A DNA stretch of 64,000 bases from Novipirellula caenicola (GTDB lineage Bacteria > Planctomycetota > Planctomycetia > Pirellulales > Pirellulaceae): contig NZ_BAABRO010000009.1 of assembly GCF_039545035.1 (NCBI RefSeq), positions 124,001-188,000 of the forward strand, written 5' to 3'. Positions 57,061-64,000 of the stretch are shown here, in pieces. The notes beneath the pieces were generated by a model. That model was not told the origin of the DNA, ran no database searches, and worked only from the letters and a program-made list of their open reading frames with translations. A program made the translations under genes and the position numbers. The first letter of the stretch is position 1; every line of letters starts with the position of its first letter.

Positions 57061-57738
57061 CCCATGCACTGCATCGCAGATCAAACGCAGTGAGGATTCC
57101 AAATCTCCATCGGCGGTTTTAAACGAATCGGCATCGATCGTCAGCGGGGCACCCAGCACGACCAGCGGCGCGCCGAACGCAGGGCACTGGATCGCTTGTT
57201 CTAAACTCAATCCGCCAACCGCTTGCACCGGCACTTCGACGGCCTGGCAAACTTCGCGGAGTTGATCCAGGGGACTTGGCATCCGCTGGCCTCGCGCCGC
57301 GAAGCCTCGCCGCTCGTCATAGCCGATGTGATGGATGACAAAATCACAGCCGAGATCTTCGAGCCATTTCGCGCCGGCGACCATGTCGTCGCAGACCATA
57401 TTGTCGCCCATCACTTGGACGCCAAAATCTTTTCCCGCTTTGACGACACAGCGAACGGTTTCCTCATGCGCCCGCGCCATCACGACAACATGAGTCGCGC
57501 CGGCGCCGGCCATCATTTCGGCTTCCAAATAACCGCCATCCATTGTCTTTAGATCCGCAACGATCGGCACGTCAGGAAACTCGCTACGAAGCGCTCGCAC
57601 GCCGTGCAGTCCCTCGGCCAAGATCAGCGGCGTGCCAGCTTCGAGCCAATCGACACCAGCACGAATCGCCAAGTGCGCGGTCTCGATCGCCTCGGCGATG
57701 TTGGTTAGGTCGAGTGAAATTTGAACGATCGGTTTCAT
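57031..57738 (-). CDS. Hexulose-6-phosphate synthase / OMP-decarboxylase-family protein
   Basis: The protein has 235 residues. ATG 57738 fits the family's start; the long upstream extension is encoded by simple repeats and is rejected. The barrel motifs of the orotidine-phosphate-decarboxylase suprafamily are visible: VADLKTMDGG with Asp62-x-Lys64-x2-Asp67, the metal and substrate site, AGATHVVVMARAHEET, and VPVQAVGGLSLEQAI near the phosphate-binding end. Absence of the decarboxylase-specific elements and close similarity to 3-hexulose-6-phosphate synthase suggest an aldol reaction on a pentulose phosphate, or a keto-gulonate-phosphate decarboxylase role. The usual partner, 6-phospho-3-hexuloisomerase, is not next to it. 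The last codons (VRSEE and the stop) lie in a 7-bp tandem repeat. Confidence 0.85.
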   Translation of the reverse strand: MKPIVQISLDLTNIAEAIETAHLAIRAGVDWLEAGTPLILAEGLHGVRALRSEFPDVPIVADLKTMDGGYLEAEMMAGAGATHVVVMARAHEETVRCVVKAGKDFGVQVMGDNMVCDDMVAGAKWLEDLGCDFVIHHIGYDERRGFAARGQRMPSPLDQLREVCQAVEVPVQAVGGLSLEQAIQCPAFGAPLVVLGAPLTIDADSFKTADGDLESSLRLICDAVHGKGKKVRSEE

Positions 57739-57880
57739 GGGCGGGGGAGTGGGGAGTGGGGAGTGGGGAGTGGGGAGTGGGGAGTGGGGAGTGAGGAGAC
57801 ACGGAGACACGGAGAGGGGGAGACACGGAGAGGGGGAGACACGGAGAGGGGGAGACACGGAGAGGGGGAGAGGGAGGGGG
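57739..57880. repeat. Purine-rich minisatellite immediately upstream of the HPS-like gene
   Basis: About six GTGGGGA 7-mers (57749-57794) are followed by four to five AGACACGGAGAGGGGG 16-mers (57797-57870). It abuts the start codon and lacks a ribosome site. It is an inverted counterpart of the pyrimidine tract at the other end of the gene. Confidence 0.8.
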
Positions 57881-58198
57881 CTTTTAGTTTAGGGGCTGGT
57901 GGGAGGGCTGTGTTGCGTGAGCGTTGGGGAATTCGGCACGTGAGGCGTAGCGAAAGTCGCCAAGACTTTCGGCCCGTCATTTTCGACAGCTGGCCAGCTC
58001 GCTCATGAACGAGTCGCAATCGCCGTGTGAATCAAACTTGGCGAATAATGCAAATCATCAAGGACTGAAGCTAACGCTGATGATGTTGGCGGTGGAACGT
58101 ATCATCGTTCTGCGAGTTGCCTTGAGTGCATTGTCTATAATGCATTGAGTAGGCTCGGCCAGACGTTCATGATTTGATGCTGAGAGAGGAGCTGCAGC
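57881..58198. other. Intergenic region
   Basis: No gene was found. A GTAGCGAAAGTCGCCAAGAC module (about 57948) relates to the array repeats. A GAGAGAGGAG ribosome site at the end serves the cupredoxin gene. Confidence 0.5.
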
Positions 58199-58963
58199 GT
58201 GCGTCGAATATTGATTTCCTTTGCATTGATGGTGGCATGCGGGGGGAGTTTGAGTGGCGGTGATTTGACGCTTCGCTTTCGGTACGAAGGCGAGCTGCCG
58301 GTGCCGGAGGCGATCCAAGTCGACAAGGACGCTGCGTTCTGTGGCCAGCATCGGTTGGTCGACGAAAGCCTGTTGGTCCATCCTCAAGATCGTGGGATCA
58401 AGAACGTCGTCGTTTACCTTGACACGGGACGTGGCGGGAGCGAGGTTGCAAAGGTCCCGTCGCTCAAAAGAACACATACGCTAACCAGCAAGCATTGCCG
58501 ATTCGATCCGCACATCGTGGTGATGCAGGCTGGCGACACGCTCAATTTGACGAATTCTGATTCGGTGGGGCATAACGCTAACGTCAGCGTATTTCGCAAT
58601 TCTCCCTCTGGGCAGCTGGTTCCGATGCACGGAGTGCGCCGCATGAAACTTGAGCTGCCTGAACCAGCTCCGCTTCCCGTTCAGTGCAATATTCATCCTT
58701 GGATGAAAGCCTATGTGGTGGTGTTACAGCATCGCTATGTCGGCGTCAGTGACGAACATGGACGATTGGTCATTCGAGATCTGCCAGAGCAAGAGCTCAC
58801 CTTTCGAGTGTTCGCCGAAGCGGCAACGAAACCACTGGGCTCGGTGAAGGTGAACGGCCAGCAACAGGATTGGCCACGCAACCGGTTCCGCTACAACATT
58901 CGTGCAGGCGAGAACGACATGGGCACCGTAACGCTTACCGCCGATCACTTCCGCCGTCGCTGA
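58199..58963 (+). CDS. Secreted cupredoxin-like (methylamine-utilisation type) protein
   Basis: The protein has 254 residues, starting at GTG 58199 behind a strong GAGAGAGGAG site, which decides the start. A signal peptide is visible (ILISFALMVACGGSLSG). Residues about 100-175 form a cupredoxin: the type-1 copper ligands would be His125 (SVGHNANV), Cys163 and His166 (CNIHPW) and Met169. The C-terminal part is a carboxypeptidase-regulatory-like beta domain (DEHGRLVIRDLPEQELTFRV). Planctomycete relatives of this type are often annotated as plastocyanin- or methylamine-utilisation-like proteins and may carry electrons in the periplasm. It is convergent with the kinase gene (44-bp gap). Confidence 0.85.
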   Translation: MRRILISFALMVACGGSLSGGDLTLRFRYEGELPVPEAIQVDKDAAFCGQHRLVDESLLVHPQDRGIKNVVVYLDTGRGGSEVAKVPSLKRTHTLTSKHCRFDPHIVVMQAGDTLNLTNSDSVGHNANVSVFRNSPSGQLVPMHGVRRMKLELPEPAPLPVQCNIHPWMKAYVVVLQHRYVGVSDEHGRLVIRDLPEQELTFRVFAEAATKPLGSVKVNGQQQDWPRNRFRYNIRAGENDMGTVTLTADHFRRR

Positions 58964-59007
58964 TTGGACGACGCCTGTTTCCACCCTTGTGGTCTCACCG
59001 ATCCGAC

Positions 59008-62000
59008 TTACGTTCTCTGGATTCGCTGCATCGCGGATTTGATCAAGTGCACCATCGCCATCACGACGATCCAGCCTGTTAACAGTGCGGCTGTCAAATA
59101 AGCTCCGTAGAACCAAATGAACCACCAACCGCTCGACGTGTAATGTTCGCCCGGCTCGATCGCATGAGGACTGGCGTGCTGCGTGACAAAGATCGCGAGC
59201 GATGCCATTACCACCGAAATGGCAAGCGAGACCGTGAGCCACGTGGCCAGCGGCCACCATTTTTTGGTTAACAAGCAGCGAAACAAATGGATGCTCGCCA
59301 CCACCGCCGGTAACGTAACCAGCCCAAGAGCGACCTTGGTCACGAGGTCCGCCTTGTTGATGACGGGCGAGTCAATCAGCAACGCAATCAGCGGCATCGC
59401 GGCGACCAGTGGCGAAAGTAATAGCCAACGCAAACTCCATTGCCGCAACCGAAGCGTTCGCAGCAGGTAGATGCCGGGCAAGTAGATCAACATCACGCAG
59501 TAAAACACCGCCCAAGCAATCTGATTCAGCAAGGTGTCCAGTTCGGTGGGTTGAGGACTCCAGGGCAGTGGTTGGCTTTCGCGAGGAGATGTCTTTGCAG
59601 CGTTTAGGTTTGCACTTACCCGAGTCTGCATTGCAGCGAGTTCGCCAAATCGCGGCATCATCGTGGCCTCACGCACACTGACATTCAGTTGATTTTGAAG
59701 GGCAAACCAAGCAGGGTGGTCACGGCTGGAATCACTCAGCATCGCCAGTTGGCCTGGATCGGTTAATAACGGATGGACCCCCGGTTTAGCTGGCGGAACC
59801 GACAACCGCCAGACGAATTCACCCGTTTTGGCATCCAGGGCGTACAGCACTGCGGGGGCGAACAGGTGATGGGCTAGGATCAGATTGGGATGCGATTGGC
59901 AGGCGGGCAAGATGCCTTCGATCTGGTCGTCCGCGGTGGCGATCAAGTCGCGTTTCCACAGCGGCGAGTCGGGTGTTTCGGGGCGGATCGCGATGAGACG
60001 GTTTTGATGGATCAAGACGAGTTCGTCGTTGTCGTCACCATTTGTATCACAGGCCACGACGCGGCTGTGTCCGCTGAGGACGCCTGGCGGCGCGTCGACG
60101 CGGAAATCCGAGACCGTTTTTCCGTGATGATCGACGACAATGACACGGGGCGTGCCATCGAACCAGTGTAGGCAGATGCGTTGCGGTCCCGCGGCGGTTC
60201 GCAGAGGCATGATTCGCGGACGATATCGATGCTCGTTGTCGCCGACGTGACCTTGTCCCCATCCCGCAGAGACGTCGAACTCACGTGCCCAAATTTCACG
60301 ACCCTCCGCAGCGGAAAACGCTCGCACGATGGCGATCGAACGTTGCCCGTCGGTCGGCATATCAAAATGCAACGTGATCAATTCGGGGGTCTTGTCTTGC
60401 TGGAGATCGATCACCACAGCGGGTGGCATTTCGCTAAACGCATACGGAGGATTGCGTGCCGGAGGGACAGCGGTCTGCCAAAGTCGGGTTCCCGTTTTTC
60501 CATCGAGCGTTCGCAGTTCATGACGCTGCGGTCCGATCGCGGATGCCGCCGCCGTCATCGCCGCATCGCCGGGGACGACGATGTCCAGGGCCCCATCGGC
60601 ATTCAGATCATCAATACAAAGCGGGACTGTTCCCTGGTCAAACTCGCTTGGTGAAATCGATTCGCCGGGGGACAACCCGTAACGCTTCGTCAGCGGTTCG
60701 TGCCAGACCCGTCGTCCACTACGTCCCGAGAAAACAAACAAACCCAATTGTTTTTGGTGAATGTTAAACTCGCGGTCCTCGGGGAAGCCCCAGTCGCTTG
60801 CAGCAACCCAGATCACCTCGGCGGTCCCATCGCCATCGAGGTCGCGGACATCCATTGCGTGAACTCCGGCGACATAGCGTGTTTGAAAATCGGCCGCCCA
60901 GAGGCGACGGCCCGTGCGTCCGGAGATCGCGAAAAGCGGCACGCTGGGGTCTGGCTTGGCTAAATTGTTGACGTACAGCAATAAGTCGATGGTGCCATCT
61001 CGGTCAAAGTCCCCGGGAGCTGGCTGCAAAGTTTGCTCGGTGTCGTCGGTGGGCTGATGCAATCGATAGTCATCCGCCAGGAATCCCGAACCGAGGAATC
61101 CGTCTTGCCGTGGTAACGCAGCGACCACCCGCAGATGGTGCAAGTCTTTTTCGGGTAGTTTCGTTTTCCACAACGCACGTCCATCACGCCCCGAGGCGGC
61201 GTGCACGGTTCCATCGGGTTCGACTCGAGTCAGGTCACGGACACCGTCTTGATTCAAATCGACGGTGGCGGACCAGCGTTCGCCCATCCGATTCCACAAT
61301 TCACGTGGTTGTCCTCGAAAACCGATCAGTGTCCCGCCGGCATCAAGGGCGTTCGGTTGCCGAGGAATGAACGCGAACAAGTCCTCGATCCCATTCGGCT
61401 GCGCCGCAGCGGCTTGGAATGCCACCAAATTTGAACCCACTCGCGTTACATCTCCGGTGCCAGCCGAGAACGCGACGGCGAGTGATGGTTTTTCGTGGCC
61501 CAGCATCGGATGGATTGGGACCAGGAACTGAGGCCAACCGTCGCTGCCCGCGTTCCACCACAGCGGCGGCCCTAGTCGATAGCTGGCACTTTCCGTTGGT
61601 CCCGTCAAAGGATGCCGTCCTACCCACAGAGGCGTGCCATCGAGACCGGAAAACACATCGACATACAGATCGAAACTTCGTGACCATAGCGTGGCGGTGA
61701 ACACATCGGAAATCCCATCGCAGTTGATGTCGGGACCAGCCAGGAAATGGTCCACTTGTTGGTCCATCGTCTTGATTCTTCGTTTCCATCGTCGCTGGCC
61801 AGTGGTCGCATCGCGGACTTCGATTTCGCCCCACGCACGGACGCTGTTCGTATTGGTTTTGGACGTGCCGTTTGGAAAGATCAATTCGTATCGTCCGTCG
61901 TTATCAAGGTCGACAATCTGCGGCCACGCCGGTGGATCGATCGCCGTTTGAATCCAATCAGCGACCGGCAGTTCGGCTTGCGAATCGAACGTCCACAACA

Positions 62001-64000
62001 TCCGAGCCTCGGTCAGTGACCACACGGCGATCCGCACTCGCGAATGGGGGCGGTTGGCCGCCGGCGTGCCGATGGCGGGCAAACTCTGCGTCAGAATCAC
62101 TTCATCGGCGCCGTCCCCATCGACGTCGATCACGATGGGGGTGCGACTCGGTTGCACTCCGCAATCGATCGGTTGGCCGATTGGGCTTCCGGTGGCGGTG
62201 TCGTAGGCAATCAGACGCGATCCGACCATCGTGGTCAGCCGCTTTGGCGACACTGCGGTGGACGTGTCCCAGGACGCCAACACCGCCGGACTGGGGACGT
62301 GGTGGAAATACCCGGTGCGCTCGATCCGAGGCAATTGGCGACGTACGCCGCTGAGGGAAAAGTCGCTCTGGATGCCACCGACCGAAGACGCCGCGGCGGC
62401 AGACCCGTAGAACCAGCGAACGCTTTCGGGCACATCCAGCGTTGCGGGCGTGACAAAATCGGACTCGCTAAAGTTGAGTCGCCAGATTGTTTTTCCCGAT
62501 TGTCCGCATACCGTTTGCAGCCAACGCCGCACTTTCGCGGATGGATCGGCTTGCTCGGCCATCATCACGGCGAAATCGGGGATACCATCTTTGTTTGCAT
62601 CGTCGACCACCGTTGGCGGGTACAAAACGCTGCTGCGGACTCCTTGCTGATAACGCTGCGAATCGTTGCTGATTTCTTGTTCCAAATCATGCCCCGCTGC
62701 AGCGGTCCACAGCAACTCGCCATCGGAACCGGAAATCGCGAACACGATCGCTTGGTGACGTGCGGCCACGACAAAGTCCTCGACGTCGTCGCCGTTAAGA
62801 TCCACCGCGGGACTAACGATGTAAGGTCTTAGGTCGAAGCTGCCTCCGCCGGTGTAAGGACTGCTGGTCATCAATCGCTTCCATGGCCAAACCCAACCGA
62901 TCGTGGGCTTCAGCAGAGGCTGGCTTGTGTGATCCAGTGCGGTGGTCCACCGCAGTTGATTTCGTTGTGGGTCGAAACATCGTAGCCCCGATTCGTCCAT
63001 CATCACGATCAATGGATGTCCGTCCGCCGCCACAATCTTGTAAGTGCTTTGAATGTCCTGCGGGGGCATCAATAAGGATTCGTCGAGGTTGACCTCAAAT
63101 TTGGGCGATTGACCTCGAGCCAGATTCACGTCGTAGGTTTCACTCAGCCGGCTTTCACCGGAAATCTGGACTTGGTACTGACCTGCGGTGATCTCGATCG
63201 GTTCTTGAGTCGGCACGGTTTGGCGTGTGACAAGGGCGCCCGTGTTGTCGCGAATGACCGCCGCCAACGGAGGTGTGTTGGTGGTAAACGACACGGGAAC
63301 GAGTTGGCTTTGACGATAACTTTGCATCAACAACAACACGACGATCAATAGTGCCGCGGTCGCTGCGACCGAACGAGCGGTCAATGTCAGTGCATGACGA
63401 TGTTTCCGAGCCCATTGTGCACTTCGTTCGATCCAGTTCGCTCGACGCGTCTTGATTGGACGACCGTCGAGAACCGCTCGGCAATCGTCCGCCAGCGATT
63501 GGGCCGAGCCGTACCGCTGCTCGGGCTGTTTTGCCAGGCACTTTAGCAAGATCGTTTCCATGTCACGTGACAACGCCGGTGACAAGGTGCGAGGTGGAAC
63601 CGGATCTTGGTTCAAAATTTGATCGATCACCCCCTGAGGCGTCTCGGCCAAATAGACAGGCCGCCCCGTCATCAATTCGTACAGCGTGGCTCCGAGGCTG
63701 TAGAGATCGGTGCGGTGGTCCAGTCGGTGACGCGATGCCGAAGCCTGTTCGGGACTCATGTAACGCGGCGTTCCGATGACCGCGCCGGTCATGCTAAGTG
63801 TCACGGTATCCAGCCGCATGGCCAAACCAAAATCGGTCAGCCAGATTCGGCCCTCGTCGTCCAGTAGCAGGTTGGATGGTTTGATGTCGCGATGGATGAC
63901 GCCGCGTTGATGCGCATGAGCGAGTGCGTCGGCCACTTGGACGCCCCAGTTCATCGCCGTCATGGGATCGATCGGTTCGGCCGTCTCGCCGAGCACATCG
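59008..64000 (-). CDS. Ser/Thr kinase fused to FG-GAP repeats and C-terminal membrane segments, 5' end outside window
   Basis: The frame is open at the window edge; at least 1662 residues are visible. The N-terminal visible part is the C-lobe of a Hanks-type protein kinase: HRDIKPSN (catalytic Asp about residue 37), the DFG motif (about 55-57), TPRYMSPEQ and YSLGATLYELMTGRPV. A transmembrane helix follows (AATAALLIVVLLLM, about residue 215). The next ~1200 residues carry FG-GAP/VCBS-type repeats with metal-binding DxNxDGxxD loops (DVNGDDVEDFVVAA; DANKDGIPDFAVMM; DVDGDGADEVILTQ; DLDNDGRYELIFPN; DFDRDGTIDLLLY), likely a beta-propeller outside the membrane. About five TM helices close the protein. 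It probably senses something outside and signals by phosphorylation; the ligand and targets are unknown. Confidence 0.92.
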   Translation of the reverse strand, partial: DVLGETAEPIDPMTAMNWGVQVADALAHAHQRGVIHRDIKPSNLLLDDEGRIWLTDFGLAMRLDTVTLSMTGAVIGTPRYMSPEQASASRHRLDHRTDLYSLGATLYELMTGRPVYLAETPQGVIDQILNQDPVPPRTLSPALSRDMETILLKCLAKQPEQRYGSAQSLADDCRAVLDGRPIKTRRANWIERSAQWARKHRHALTLTARSVAATAALLIVVLLLMQSYRQSQLVPVSFTTNTPPLAAVIRDNTGALVTRQTVPTQEPIEITAGQYQVQISGESRLSETYDVNLARGQSPKFEVNLDESLLMPPQDIQSTYKIVAADGHPLIVMMDESGLRCFDPQRNQLRWTTALDHTSQPLLKPTIGWVWPWKRLMTSSPYTGGGSFDLRPYIVSPAVDLNGDDVEDFVVAARHQAIVFAISGSDGELLWTAAAGHDLEQEISNDSQRYQQGVRSSVLYPPTVVDDANKDGIPDFAVMMAEQADPSAKVRRWLQTVCGQSGKTIWRLNFSESDFVTPATLDVPESVRWFYGSAAAASSVGGIQSDFSLSGVRRQLPRIERTGYFHHVPSPAVLASWDTSTAVSPKRLTTMVGSRLIAYDTATGSPIGQPIDCGVQPSRTPIVIDVDGDGADEVILTQSLPAIGTPAANRPHSRVRIAVWSLTEARMLWTFDSQAELPVADWIQTAIDPPAWPQIVDLDNDGRYELIFPNGTSKTNTNSVRAWGEIEVRDATTGQRRWKRRIKTMDQQVDHFLAGPDINCDGISDVFTATLWSRSFDLYVDVFSGLDGTPLWVGRHPLTGPTESASYRLGPPLWWNAGSDGWPQFLVPIHPMLGHEKPSLAVAFSAGTGDVTRVGSNLVAFQAAAAQPNGIEDLFAFIPRQPNALDAGGTLIGFRGQPRELWNRMGERWSATVDLNQDGVRDLTRVEPDGTVHAASGRDGRALWKTKLPEKDLHHLRVVAALPRQDGFLGSGFLADDYRLHQPTDDTEQTLQPAPGDFDRDGTIDLLLYVNNLAKPDPSVPLFAISGRTGRRLWAADFQTRYVAGVHAMDVRDLDGDGTAEVIWVAASDWGFPEDREFNIHQKQLGLFVFSGRSGRRVWHEPLTKRYGLSPGESISPSEFDQGTVPLCIDDLNADGALDIVVPGDAAMTAAASAIGPQRHELRTLDGKTGTRLWQTAVPPARNPPYAFSEMPPAVVIDLQQDKTPELITLHFDMPTDGQRSIAIVRAFSAAEGREIWAREFDVSAGWGQGHVGDNEHRYRPRIMPLRTAAGPQRICLHWFDGTPRVIVVDHHGKTVSDFRVDAPPGVLSGHSRVVACDTNGDDNDELVLIHQNRLIAIRPETPDSPLWKRDLIATADDQIEGILPACQSHPNLILAHHLFAPAVLYALDAKTGEFVWRLSVPPAKPGVHPLLTDPGQLAMLSDSSRDHPAWFALQNQLNVSVREATMMPRFGELAAMQTRVSANLNAAKTSPRESQPLPWSPQPTELDTLLNQIAWAVFYCVMLIYLPGIYLLRTLRLRQWSLRWLLLSPLVAAMPLIALLIDSPVINKADLVTKVALGLVTLPAVVASIHLFRCLLTKKWWPLATWLTVSLAISVVMASLAIFVTQHASPHAIEPGEHYTSSGWWFIWFYGAYLTAALLTGWIVVMAMVHLIKSAMQRIQRT

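Noticed and set aside
57739-57858. 40-residue extension of the HPS-like protein
   Set aside because: It is encoded entirely by the simple-sequence repeat; the family starts at the ATG at 57738.

Overview
The window reads as chromosomal DNA of a planctomycete, most likely a Rhodopirellula-like member of the Pirellulaceae. The evidence is the protein content: a PSCyt1/DUF1549/DUF1553 protein paired with a DUF1501 protein, a PVC-type dehydrogenase/cytochrome c giant, DUF1593, DUF2891, a kinase fused to FG-GAP repeats, and a membrane protein with an NPYASP start. The long intergenic spaces filled with dispersed hairpin repeats also fit. No rRNA, complete tRNA, insertion sequence or CRISPR array was seen.

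Layout. 0-4.6 kb: the 3' part of a giant RTX-type repeat protein. 5.2-9.5 kb: a PSCyt/PSD1 + DUF1501 pair. 10.5-11.1 kb: a small toxin-antitoxin-like locus with a near-consensus promoter and an apparently truncated toxin. 11.7-14.1 kb: a DUF2891 protein translationally coupled to a divergent Nramp-like transporter. 14.5-16.6 kb: a cupin-like protein and a 99-residue hypothetical. 17.2-22.5 kb: a ceramidase-like/PVC-dehydrogenase/HEAT/cytochrome c fusion. 22.9-25.8 kb: an SGNH-hydrolase/TPR protein, a possible tiny membrane protein and a DUF1579 protein.

26.9-34.7 kb (minus strand) holds the most interesting locus, a tight three-gene operon. It encodes a ThsB-like TIR protein, a double SLATT-type 2TM protein, and a 2109-residue protein with an N-terminal TIR, TPRs, a GreAB-C-like segment, a PIN-like domain and a long uncharacterised C-terminus. 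By family knowledge this is an anti-phage or conflict system combining Thoeris-type nucleotide signalling, a membrane effector and a possible RNA-cleaving effector. I do not recognise the combination as a named system. It is flanked by a possible 50-codon ORF, a decayed coding remnant and a frameshifted membrane-protein gene.

36.6-41.2 kb: a membrane protein, then an AraC regulator divergent from a secreted pectate lyase whose stop overlaps the start of a DUF1593 hydrolase (pectin or glycan use). 41.2-51.6 kb: isolated genes (nitronate monooxygenase-like enzyme, small secreted or membrane proteins, a von Willebrand A protein, a Tat-exported pyruvyltransferase-like protein) separated by about 13 copies of a ~300-bp hairpin-bearing repeat. 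51.65-53.55 kb: a seven-unit mosaic tandem array of 250-283-bp units. 53.6-57.7 kb: a LamG-like protein and a sugar-metabolism set (sugar-phosphate isomerase/epimerase, zinc alcohol dehydrogenase, hexulose-6-phosphate synthase-like protein flanked by 7-bp repeat tracts). 58.2-64 kb: a cupredoxin-like secreted protein and the 3' part of a serine/threonine kinase fused to FG-GAP repeats and C-terminal membrane segments.

All function calls come from reading the translated sequence and from memory of protein families. No database search was run.
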